64,000 nucleotides of DNA from Panorpa germanica (lineage: Eukaryota > Arthropoda > Insecta > Mecoptera > Panorpidae), in contig OY783219.1 in NCBI GenBank assembly GCA_963678705.1, positions 2,728,001 to 2,792,000 on the forward strand. The letters are read 5' to 3'. Shown here in pieces: positions 23,851 to 34,124 of the stretch. Under the pieces are notes generated by a model. That model saw only the letters and a program-made list of their open reading frames with translations, was not told the origin of the DNA and did not search any database. The position numbers and the translations under genes are program-made. Each line of letters begins with the position of its first letter. Positions within the stretch are counted from its first letter, which is position 1.

Positions 23851-24362
23851 TAATTTTTTTAAGTCTACAGACGTTCAAGTTCAGACTGCGTTCACTTGAA
23901 TAGAACCACCTTAAATCCATTTAATTAGCCACACTTCTTTAAATATTCAGCTAGTTTACGATATTATAGAACGGCACAAATTACACCTAGGACTAGTATC
24001 ACATTCTCGTCAAGCTGTTTTAAATAGCCGGTACATTTAATTTATCAATCATACGTATAGCTCAGTGGGTGGGTGGGGCCGCAACATTAAAAAATGTTTT
24101 ATGCAAATTAAATTGATTTTATTACTTTAAACAAATATTCGACTATAAATTAAATAATCGTTTGTCTTACAAGCTCGTGTTATATAACATTTATATAAAT
24201 TATGATATAATTACCAACGGCACGGGCGCGGGCTCGGGCTTGGGCAATAACCTTGTTGTTTTTTAAGCGTTATAATTATCGTTCAGCTCGTCCCATTAAG
24301 GAGTGTCTTTAGTCTATGGTGTATCAATGGGATATTTCTACAAGGTGTTGTGTACGTTGATG
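23851..24362. other. No gene seen
   Basis: AT-rich DNA with a GC-rich patch (CGGGCGCGGGCTCGGGC) at 24222-24238. No frame is convincing. Confidence 0.5.
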
Positions 24363-24365
24363 TCT

Positions 24366-24398
24366 ACTTTGATCTTAGCCAAGAGGCCGAGAAGCGAT
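24366..24398 (-). pseudogene. U2 snRNA 5'-end fragment
   Basis: The minus strand starts at 24398 with ATCGCTTCTCGGCC and continues TTGGCTAAGATCAA, which is the highly conserved 5' end of U2 snRNA. One base differs from the usual CCTTTTGGC (CCTCTTGGC here). Similarity fades after AAAGT, before the branch-point-recognition region is complete, and the Sm site and 3' stem-loops are absent. U2 genes are about 190 nt, so this is a non-functional fragment. It keeps the 5' end and lacks the 3' part, the reverse of ordinary LINE-made, 5'-truncated retropseudogenes. Confidence 0.8.
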
Positions 24399-25716
24399 TA
24401 CCTTAAAACATAAAAAAGGAAGCACAAGGAGAAAGGGAACTGGTGTCATTGTTATTATCAGAAGTAGCACAAGTTTTAGTTTTAAAATGCTGAAAATAAC
24501 TTCGACGTATTAAAATCAGCGATGAGTATTTTTGTAACACCTTCATTCACCATATTTATAACTGATATCAATGTAACCAACACCCTGTATATAAATATGT
24601 GCATTATAATATTGAAATAATATTTATTTGTTAATTTTAAATGTCAAACATAACAAAACATTTTATTTTGTGCGGTATTGTGTTTCAGGTTATTAATTAA
24701 AATTGACACTAACATTCGTTGTTTATCCGCACCTTCTCCTCCTCCCCCATCTGTCACACCTCCCTACCTCGCCCCCGTGCCTGAGGTTATGTTCCATCTG
24801 TCAATTTACTGACCAAACTCTACGAGCGTAAAATCCCAAAATGAGTTATTATTTAATATGGTAAAAATATTAATGTATTGATTTTGTTTTGTGTTTAATT
24901 TGCGGTTGTAATAGAATAAGTCTCACGTGACCTGAAGGAAAAGGAAATACGCAGTAGGTTGTAAACCATGTTACAAAACTGTACTATGTGTGTTAATTTA
25001 CTTTTTAATTAGATAATTATTGGTATCAAATTTAGGCAGATTTACAAAACAAGTCTTGTTTCAAATTTCACTATTTAAAAAATTTATATATATATATTTG
25101 TGGAGTCCCACTTCTGATCTGCAAATTTCATATAAGTTTAAAATATTTAAATTACTACGAGCTTTCTGTGACTTAATTTGAATTAATTGCACAGCAGACC
25201 CCATTAAGAGACCACTCAGCTCACGTAGAATTAAAATAAATCTCATCTTTCTTTTAATTTTATCTCGTTATTGCTTGCATGCATCTCGCAAGAGAGAACT
25301 AATAAAATGTATTTAATATAATGAAAACAATATAAATGTTCACTAAAGTTGACCGTCGATTCTCGACTGCTAACTTCCATTCTGAATATTTAACAATGAA
25401 CAAGTATTATTTTAGCAAGATAAGTATAAAAACGTCTTAAACCTTGTTAGTACAGTCTAAGAAATTGTAAGAGAAGCGGATAAAGCAGGCAACCATGCCC
25501 CTTAAATTATAATAAATTTATTATATCAAAGCTAGGCAATAAAAAACCTATAATATTTTTTATTATTTTTCCAATGGTACACATACTGAAGAAACATCAA
25601 TAAAAATACATATAAAAATATATGAGTATATGTATGTACATATAGTCTTGAAGAAAAAGTTACCACAATCTGATACATTTATAGAATACATTATAAATGT
25701 CCCCTACACATTTATA
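24399..25716. other. No gene seen; C-rich island
   Basis: The C-rich island at 24728-24783 is the main feature. TTGTGTTTCAG^GTTATT at 24679-24695 is a weak joined acceptor/donor motif, less convincing than the one at 32201. Confidence 0.45.
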
Positions 25717-26290
25717 CAGGGTGTCCCGTAAGTATCACGAGTGGGTCGTGACAAACTAAGATATAAAAGTTTTGTCCCATATTCTTAGATTGTGATAACC
25801 TTCACACGATATGTGTTAAAATTTCATGACATTGCGACTATGAATTTACAAGTTGCAGTGGTTTTAGTCACCCTACTTTTTTAACTTTCAAACTCTGAAT
25901 TTCTTGTGAAATCATTGCTTTTTTATGTCACTATTGGCAAATCCATATAATTTTTAGATAGCAACAATCTTTACACGATATGTGTGAAAATTTCATGATA
26001 TTACGACTATTCATTTACAAGTTGCAGTGGTTTTAGTCACCCTACTTTTTTAACTTTCAAACTCTGAATTTCGTGTGTGAAATCATTGCTTTTTTATGTT
26101 ACTATTGACAAATCCATATGATTTTTACATAGTAGCAATCTTTACACAATATGTGTGAAAATTTCATGATAATACGACTATTAATTTACAAGTTACAGTG
26201 TTTTTAGTCACGCTACTTTTTTAACTTTTAAAACAATGTAAAATTTAGAATTTCTTGTGGGAAATCATTGCTTTTTAACGGGAAAACATA
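25717..26290 (+). repeat. 168-bp tandem repeat, about three units
   Basis: After ATACAGGGTGTCCCG, three units follow with a period of 167-169 bp. Markers in each are TTTCATGA, ACGACTAT (one GCGACTAT), TTTACAAGTTGCAGTG, TTTTAGTCAC and CTACTTTTTTAACTTT, seen near 25830, 25997 and 26166. The third unit is the most diverged. Antisense single units stand at 10265 and 17640, so the family is also dispersed. It is non-coding. A local satellite-like expansion of an interspersed repeat is the simplest reading. Confidence 0.85.
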
Positions 26291-27079
26291 CCGTTTAAGT
26301 AAAGTAATGAATTGATAAGTGTTATCCGGACTCTGCCCCATCGAGACAAATGATAGCACAATGGTTTATCAATACAAGAAATTCAGATTTTTCATTATTC
26401 CTTTCCATTAATATATTTTTAATATTAGACGAAACTACATCGTTCTTAAATGGTTTCATATTTATTTAATGGGGGAGTGGGAGTTTCTTTAAACGTAAAA
26501 CAACTCGCCTAAGGCAGCACTTTACTCATGAATCTATTAGACCCAATTTCAATAAATAATATAATTTAAACAACACAATGAAACAATATTGTTTATTTTT
26601 CATAATATATATAAATAAACTACGGGCTAGTCGTGGTAGTGTCTCTTCTTCTTTCTTTGTTCAGAGAAAACCAATATTTAGTTTCGATTTATTTGTATTT
26701 GATTTGATGTGAAATGTCAGCATCATCGACGACAGCGCGAGCGCGACGCTACTCACAGCGTAATGTTATATTGATAGCAAACAGTATTAATAGAAATATA
26801 ACGGGGTCCCAGGGGAGTATTAACAGCAAATATAGGCGATGTGTACCTGAGCATCTCTTTGTTTGTGCACTTTGTTTCAATTATGTTGACTTTGTGATTT
26901 TTTAACTATCAGAAAAGTACATAGGAAAGACTGCACCACGATGTTGCCATACCTACAGAGGGACAAGAAATTAGAACTCGAACAGACCGAGTTGTGAACC
27001 ATCCAAACACATTAGTGACCAACCTAATGGAAGACAGGACTATTCAGTGTACGGAAGAACACATCTCTTTAATAACTGA
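26291..27079. other. No gene seen
   Basis: A 63-codon frame at 26714 begins MSASSTTARARRYSQRN and stands in a GC-richer patch. It has no domain and its second half is phenylalanine- and cysteine-rich, so I do not call it a gene. The frame at 26994 runs into the antisense LINE fragment. Confidence 0.45.
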
Positions 27080-27585
27080 ACAATCTTCTTTTCACTTTTT
27101 ACTCCCTTTACACTTTAATGAGCTCCAGGGTTTCTATCACTCCACAGCACACCTTGCACATCCTTTTCTTTTTATTCTCCCAGTATCTGCTGCCTTTCTC
27201 TTCGTTTCCTTGTCTCTGTTTCTCGTATGTATTCCAGTATCTCTCTCACCAAAATCATCTTGTATCTTTCATTATATTTGATATCATCAATTTTTTTCAT
27301 TCTTTGCTGCTGCTGTATCTCTCTGTCTCTGCTCCTTAGCTCCTCTTCTACACTTGTCCCTCTTCTTTTCTTCTCTCTGCCTCTTCTGTCGCCAGTCTGT
27401 TCCTTTCTCCTTTTCTTTCTCCTTCTTCCACTTTCCTTTCTACTCTCCTCCTTTGTTCCTTCCTTCCTTAGGATCTTGCCTTTAGCTCTCCTTCCTGCTT
27501 CGATGTCCAGCTCTAATTTGGCATATCTCTCCTGGATGTTTTCCAATTTCTTTTGTTCTTTTCAATCTATCTCATCATGCTCGAC
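27080..27585 (-). mobile_element. LINE 3'-end fragment (antisense), best preserved antisense copy
   Basis: An uninterrupted minus-strand frame of 124 codons covers 27546-27172. It reads a lysine/arginine/glutamate-rich linker, then TSVEEELRSRDREIQQQQRM, then a KYNERYKMI block. This matches VEEELRRRDKKIQQQERM and YNKRYKML of the plus-strand LINE at 39.65-39.77 kb. Downstream on the minus strand, at 27170-27110, the zinc-finger segment is recognisable but decayed. The highly charged linker makes the plus strand CT-rich. It is a 5'-truncated, inactive copy. Confidence 0.8.
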
Positions 27586-27804
27586 TATTTAAAATTACAT
27601 GTCAATACATAAAACTTAGTTTTCCCTCTACCAATTATTGTAATTAAAACATTGTACTAAAATATTCCTTACTTCCTGTGAACAAATAATTTGCATACAT
27701 TGAACTCCATAGATTAACTTTGGTAATAATAGTTACAAGTTTGGCCAATAGATGGTTCTTCAACAACCACAAACTGTCTAGTCTAATAACATTTATGTCT
27801 ATGG

Positions 27805-27807
<3 letters not shown>

Positions 27808-27870
<63 letters not shown>
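27808..27870. repeat. (TA)n microsatellite, about 63 bp
   Basis: A pure TA dinucleotide run. It accounts for the repeated isoleucine-tyrosine stretch in the 98-codon minus-strand frame over it, which is not a gene. Confidence 0.95.
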
Positions 27871-27875
<5 letters not shown>

Positions 27876-29394
27876 AATAACATAATTAGTGGTATAGTAA
27901 TTTTCTTTGATCCCTGAATATATAAGCACAATACAGCCATGGCTGGCTGCTCGTACCGTTGCTAATGCTGTATCTATTTTGATTATAATATCTAAGTTAA
28001 CTTAATCTTATAATTAGACGAAATGCAAACCAGCGACTTAATCAATTAACAAGATGCTGACTGCTATGAATAGTACAGAATTGCAGAAGTTGTTGAACTA
28101 AGTTTCCTCGATCTCTCTCGCTCTCTCTTGTGCATAAAGGTGTTTCTTATCTAACGTCTAAACTCTTGTAAGATCTTCCACATACGGTTGCAATAACTAC
28201 AAGCAACTGTTGCTAAATTTCTTGTTATATATTCATAAATGTTACTGGCTTCTTATCATTCTATTTTTAAACTTAAATCGACATTAAATTTTTATTTTAA
28301 ATTAAGTCTCTAGTTAATAATTTTAGTTTAAGTATTTTATTTTATTTCTTTAGTAGGTAATATTTCTAGGTAGTACTTTTGAAGATTTACGTAAATATTA
28401 AACCGTAATTAGAAATACCAGGGTTTATGAGAGACAGACCATGTCTTGATATAACTATTAGATTAGTTTGTATAATGATATTTGTTTGGGATAAGAGTTA
28501 ACGAATAATAGCATAACGAAGTTTGAATCGATATGTTCTTATAACTTCTATATTTAGTTGTTTTTTTTTAAGTAATCAATGTAGAAATTAAGTAAAACCG
28601 TGGTTTGTGTTTAAGTACACCAACTTTGTATTATTGACACTGTCTTCTATTCATATTTTCCACTTACAAAGAAATAAAATTAATTAGGCTTTATCACGAC
28701 ATTTTATAGCATTAAAGCTATATTCAAAATCATCAAACAGTAAAGGAAAGGATAAGAATAAAGACAACCCTTCCTTTTAACTCCATTTAATATATTTAAT
28801 ATTATACAATATAAATACAGCAATACTAATAATATTAAATAAATTAAAATGAAATTAATTAAATAACAATATATATTTAATTGTTCTTTTTTCTTTATTA
28901 TAGTATTCTTAGCACTGCACAAATCTCTGGGGGGATTAATAAGTAGAACATTATATAATAACTTAGAAGAAAGCTTTCGTCAAAGTTATGCTTTTAATAA
29001 TTCAATAATTTCCCCCTTTTCCTCACCCAAATGTTCTCATTTCATTTACACAACCCCATTCACCCCCATCCAACGTTGTAGTAGCACAGCAGAGCAGCTC
29101 TTGTTTTTCGTGCTTTGCTTTGTTAATTACTTTACAGAGAAAGGAATGGAATGAAGTGAAAGCGAATGGAGTACTGCTCTGTCATTAAATATGCGAATGT
29201 CTGCTTCAAAAGGAGTTGGAATGGTATGGTAGCATGCGTGCAATAATGAAAAACATCGGGTTGAATGTTGATAAAGTTCTGATATGCTTGCATCGATGTA
29301 TTAGCACAAAATACTTGTCAATTTCTGCAAAAACATGAACAGAACTAATTGAAATATAACATTACATTTGACAAAAGGAAAGTTGACAGTACCA
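27871..29394. other. No gene seen; AT-rich DNA
   Basis: Only accidental frames. CTCGATCTCTCTCGCTCTCTC near 28107 is a short pyrimidine repeat. No transposon terminus is visible. Confidence 0.55.
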
Positions 29395-29539
29395 CCTTTC
29401 AAACGACACCGTTTTTTCGAGATTTTTTCGAGTTAAAAGCTTGAGAAACGAATCTACCAAACACATTTAATACAAATAGGTGCCAAATCAAAACTAACCT
29501 ATGAATCAAGCTGAAATTTTGTATGGTGTCGTTTGAAAG
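29395..29539. repeat. Inverted repeat pair around a short spacer
   Basis: CCTTTCAAACGACACC at 29395-29410 is answered by GGTGTCGTTTGAAAG at 29525-29539, 15 perfectly paired bases around a 114-base spacer. Each arm is followed by a stretch mentioning TTGACAG/ATCAACTT and TTTTTCGAG/CAAAAACGG, so the arms may be the two halves of an old inverted-repeat element. It is non-coding. Confidence 0.6.
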
Positions 29540-30026
29540 ATGATGGTAATATCAACTTCCCTTGGTGAAGCTTTTTATCTTCAAAAACGGTAACTTTTTG
29601 ATCTACCCACGCAATGCCTTTCATCACGTCCTATTTTCTCTCCCACCATTTTAAAAACTAATATAAACCTTCTTATCCAAAAAGAATTTAATCATAAATT
29701 GTTTCCAACGTCATTATCATTAAATACGCCAAAATCTTATTCGCAAGAAAATATAAATCGATTTTGTTATTATTCGCAGGTTATCCTCAACCCTATGGTA
29801 ACTACAAATAACACAGACTAATTTACTCGTAGTAGAGTATTGTGTGAGAGAGAAAGAGACAACACTCATTAAATAATGCGTCGCATGCAGAACTCTGTAT
29901 GTTTTTAGATAAACATCTTTTTATTTCATTTTTGTGTAAATTTGTGTGGTAATACTTGCATTGTTTCTAGTGTAATGTTTATGAAACATGTTTGGAATAT
30001 AAAAATTTGCTAAACGTATATTAACA

Positions 30027-30095
<69 letters not shown>

Positions 30096-31652
30096 CTTTT
30101 ACTCTATGCCAGAGAAACTCACAAGAGACAACGATTCAAGAATTGCTATGCTATAATTTAATCAATAATCCGAATAATACATAACTCTTATCCTAAGCAA
30201 TTATCATTAACCAAATAAATCCAATAAATTATGTGTAGATATTAGTCTGACCCACATTAAACTGCTTAATTATTAATCTTCATTCCACACACATATATGT
30301 AAACACTACAAATAAATATTTTAGTGCATTTTCCTGTAATCCATCTACTTACAACTCGACTAATCATTAGTGTTACGTATAACATAGGTTAAGAGCCCCT
30401 GATCCAACGGCTTAAAGTTCCATCATGTCACTGAGCCCCCATAAAGGGCGAGTTTAACTTATGTGTGCTCACTAAACGATATTTAACAAGTTGGTTTTAA
30501 TTATTCATCATCATCGCAACTCATCGCTGCTTTAAACGTACTCTTAGTTCATTAATTACTAAAATTCAATTAACACACGTTACACAAACTCTAAGTACTG
30601 GTACAGACACACAAACACCTGTGAATGAATTATGCTTAAAACTTCAAAGGAGCTTAAAGCTCACAAAAAGCTTTTGTCACTTTTAAAACTGTTTGAAAAT
30701 ATCGCACTAAAAACTCAATAAAATAAATAAATTATTTTTATACTAAAAGATATGATTTCTTAGCTCTTTTACTCTTGTTTGAAGTTTGAAAGTTGTTTTT
30801 ATGTGAATTACAGAGTCGAACTAGATAGAGAAACGCTGTCTGACGTCATTTTAGCACGTTTTGTTCATCGAGTTCTGTGTTTGAATCTAATGTAATATTA
30901 TTGATTGCAAATTCATCTGAATACGTTTCAAAACGTATATAGACTATTTTTATAGAAATTCGTAATCCAGTTTCATTTTAACAATACTATTTTCCACTTT
31001 TCCACTATAGTTATTCTACACTTTTAACATTTTCATATATTTTTCTCAGTGTACAGTCCATTAAACAAGCATTTGATGTAAATGAGACCCAGTCTTGGTT
31101 CACTTCACTCTGTAAGTTGGTATAGGACTACCAGCAAGGATGGAGGACGACGACAAAAAAGGGGTTGGTTAAGAATATAGGATAATAAGGAGTGGGAGTA
31201 AGATATTAGGGTGGTATGGAAGCGTTACTTTAATGCGTACGATTTATATAACAGAACAAAATCCTGTCTTAAAACTGGAAACTGGTTGTTTGAGGGTGGT
31301 GGTACCAGAGACAGAAAATATAGTGTAGCAGGGACAGAGACTGAGGCAGTGGCAGCTGACGGAGCAGTTTGGATGTTGATTCAGCAAATTGAGTTCAACT
31401 GCACGCACACGTCTGAAATATTAACAACATGTTAAGAAAACAGGATTCTAATATAACAAAAGGAAAATGGAAAATAAGGGCTATGTTATAATTTGTTCAA
31501 ATGTAGATTTATATTAACCAATGAGATGAAGTGTTATAGGGTGTTTAAAAAGACACCAATAGCTGTGTTAATTATTAATGGATCTAATAAATTTACAACG
31601 TAAGGATTACATTTAATTAGGTAATAGATATTAGCTCAAAGTATGATAGGAA
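29540..31652. other. No gene seen; contains an AT microsatellite
   Basis: The microsatellite at 30033-30089 is listed separately. The 74-codon frame at 31211 lies in a purine-rich patch and has no domain. TTATTATTCGCAG at 29768-29780 is acceptor-like but supported by no frame. Confidence 0.5.
30033..30089. repeat. (AT)n microsatellite, about 57 bp
   Basis: A pure AT dinucleotide run, expected to be polymorphic in length. Confidence 0.95.
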
Positions 31653-31873
31653 CACCTGGGGTCTTGCGAACGATGATCGTGATCGAACAGATGTGATTTA
31701 TATGAGTGAAACATTTTACGAATCACTTTTAAAAGAGTATTCCTTAACTATAATATTAACCAATAATGAAATCAGGAAAAGTACAGGAATACTCTGTTAA
31801 AAGTGATTCGTAAAATGTTTCACTCATATAAATCAGATATATTCGATCACTATTATTGTTTGCAAGAGTCAGG
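31653..31873. repeat. Long foldback: arms of about 90 bp around a 42-bp loop
   Basis: The left arm (31653-31743) and right arm (31786-31873) are inverse copies. The inner 65 bases (31679-31743 against 31786-31850) pair with only a handful of mismatches, including ATATGAGTGAAACATTTTAC and GAATCACTTTTAA. The outer ends are looser (TCTTGCGAACGATGATCGTG against the inverse of TATTATTGTTTGCAAGA). The loop is AT-rich. The high arm identity suggests either a recent foldback element or an RNA hairpin kept by selection. No target duplication is obvious. Confidence 0.85.
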
Positions 31874-32009
31874 AATAGGGCCTCTCGTATGTAGTTCCAA
31901 AAATGTGTATAAATGCGTGCCGCTAGGTTTTATCATTCTTTCCACATTAAATCTTTAACTATATTACATTAAATTAACTTAAAATTCCTCTTAGATTCAA
32001 ATTAAACTA

Positions 32010-32170
32010 AAACTATCGACATTCTCTTTCTTTTCCTACTTTTGTCCTCTTCTCCCTCTTTTCTTCTTTCTTATTCCTTCTTCTCTGTACCTCCTCTATT
32101 CACCTCCGTCCTTTCCTATCTCCTCTTAGCATCCCCTCTATCTTGCTTTGTCTGTTGCCTACATTTATGT
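32010..32170 (-). mobile_element. Possible LINE tail fragment (antisense)
   Basis: The minus strand is purine-rich and gives a basic/acidic stretch like the region after the zinc finger in the other copies (RWIEE-type followed by charged residues). There is no diagnostic motif. The plus strand is the CT-rich tract leading up to the ratchet-like splice site at 32201. Confidence 0.3.
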
Positions 32171-32172
32171 TA

Positions 32173-32207
32173 TCTAAGCAATGCATTTCTTTTTGTTTCA
32201 GGTAAGA
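32173..32207 (+). promoter_or_regulatory. Candidate recursive-splicing ratchet point
   Basis: A branch-point-like TATCTAAGC (A at about 32177) is followed by the pyrimidine tract TTTCTTTTTGTTTCAG ending at 32201. Directly fused to it is a donor, GTAAGA, starting at 32202. Fused CAG^GTAAG sites are the signature of zero-nucleotide exons that splice very long introns in steps, best known in Drosophila. Another donor-like GTAAGT stands 59 bases downstream, the usual layout of a ratchet point with its transient exon. It would act on plus-strand transcripts. Confidence 0.5.
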
Positions 32208-32260
32208 TTCCGTATTCCAGACTCTGCTAACTTTGTGCTCTGTGTAAAATTTGGAGATAT
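32202..32260 (+). other. Candidate transient exon of the ratchet point
   Basis: The 59 bases between the acceptor ending at 32201 and the donor GTAAGT at 32261 would be defined as an exon and then spliced out through GTAAGA at 32202. If read on from the candidate exon at 2651-2732 (phase 1), it meets TAA at 32228-32230. Retention would therefore end the protein, which fits an exon that is meant to be removed. It is an inference from splice signals only. Confidence 0.35.
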
Positions 32261-32269
32261 GTAAGTAGA

Positions 32270-33743
32270 ATTAATTAGTACAGTTATTTCTAAAACCTTT
32301 TTCAATGTTTCTTTTCTAACGGCTAAGAATAAAGAATAAATTTGGCTGTCTTTCACCCACTGCAGCGAAATATGGTTTCATTTCCTTTCAAAGTTGATCA
32401 ATTGATAAGTTCTTCAGTTGTTTATTCTGATGCTCGATGCGATCTTCTATGACCCAATTAATTCATTACAAATTTCCGCTATTGTAATGTTATTTAGCTA
32501 TTATTTGGTTTTCGTTACGCCGCTACTGATTTTTCAGTGCAGTTAGAAGAATTTTCTTTATGGCAATACTTAAAAAAACATCAGTAATGATTTCTCAGGG
32601 GAATAATATAACATTTTTTGATTTTTTGGAATACCCTTATTGTTTATTCTGACAAATAGATTGTCGTAGAGACAACCCCTCACCCTTTACTACCCCTTCC
32701 CGTGCAAATAATGATAATGACACTTAATTTCACCGCAGCGCTTCGTGTTATACAGCCGTTGTTAAAATAAAGCAAATTTATTTAAATACTGACATACTCC
32801 TAAATTTTTTCTTGTTAAGGATTTGTTTAGGTATGGATTTCATTTGTATAGTCATTTCAAATTTTTCTCTAGTATATTATTTATGAAGAGTAACATTTTC
32901 GACGACTGTAAGCGACTCTTTAATTAGGGTGAATTTCTTCTTGTTATAAATAAATATTTTAGAAGCATTTAATTATTTCATAATATTCACCGACTCATTT
33001 CAAACGATGATCCATACCTTCCTTATATTTTTAACCTATTTTTCGTCCGATCGGGCGGACGGCTATCGTGTTAACAAAAGAATAACCAACCTAGCACATT
33101 ATGTACTTCTACATATTTATAAAGCAAAGTTTTTATTTCCCCCTCTCCTTATCAAATTAAGTAGATAATTTCCTTCCAATTCATCAGTTCAGTTCACTGA
33201 TTTTAACTTGGACTATACTTTTATCTTTTTTCTTTACAAAGATTCTCCTGAATTATAAAACTCGCGTCCATATACTAAGATTGATCATATGTGGCAGCTT
33301 GCCTACTACCCCTCTTGACTCTCCACCACTCCTCATCATCAGTTTTCTCATTTTAGTGTGCGTTCTTTTATAAATAACTCCTCCAATATTTTGTCAAGGT
33401 CCATCCACCGAATTAATGGCTTCATAGCGTGCTCCATACGTGCTCCCGCTCCTATCAACCCCCCACACCCTCGCACCCTCAGCCCGTAACCCGCTTGTCT
33501 TTCCGAAGCTCATATGACGTCATAAAAAGAAAGTATATTACCAAAAAGGATCTAATCCTGCTTTATCTTTAGGAGGACTATGTGCCTCTTCCTTTTGGAG
33601 GATATGGAAAGGATATAGAATCCTGCATTTTTCTTTGTATCTTTTTTTTTTATTAAAAACTTTTACGCGATGTAAATGAAATTAATTTTTTTTTAATCTC
33701 GTAAATTTATTTGGATTTTGAGATGCAGACGTTGTCATTCTAA
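32270..33743. other. No gene seen; C-rich island
   Basis: AT-rich DNA with a C-rich island at 33445-33492. No frame, repeat terminus or RNA gene is recognisable. Confidence 0.5.
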
Positions 33744-34121
33744 TACCGGTTTCACACGAGAGAGACAGTTTTGTTGTCAATAAGCAAAACAAAAACATGT
33801 TTTGTTTCATTTTGTTCACACTGAACAGACTGGTTTTGTTTTTAGTGTTTTTCTGTGTGTCCCGTAAAAATTATAAAGATGATAAACAACAACTGACAAG
33901 CGCAAATGTTCACAAATAACAAAACTGCGCGTGTTCAAACCAAGCAGACTAAAAACCAACAAACGTGTTTTCCTTTGATCTTACCAACTCCAGATAGGAA
34001 TGTGTTTTGTTTACTAAAACAGTTTTTAAAGACAAAAATGTTTTAAGAACTGTCTTTTTGGTGTAAACATTGGTGTTTTTTTCGTATTTTGTTGAACTGT
34101 CTCTCTGGTGTGAAACCAGCA
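33744..34121 (-). mobile_element. PIF/Harbinger-type MITE, copy 2
   Basis: A 378-bp copy of the element at 7556-8046, inverted relative to it. The ends TACCGGTTTCACACGAGAGA and, inverted, TGCTGGTTTCACACCAGAGA are flanked by TAA on both sides (33741-33743 and 34122-34124), again a TWA target duplication. Interior matches include the inverse of TCAGTTGTTGTTTATCAT and of CCATCTGGAGTCAGTAAGAT. It is about 110 bp shorter than copy 1 through internal deletion. No transposase. Confidence 0.85.
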
Positions 34122-34124
34122 TAA

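Noticed and set aside
27227-27592. Plus-strand frame of 121 codons, serine/leucine-rich
   Set aside because: It is the shadow of the charged LINE linker encoded on the minus strand.
27644-27940. Minus-strand frame of 98 codons with an isoleucine-tyrosine run
   Set aside because: The run is the (TA)n microsatellite read through; no domain.
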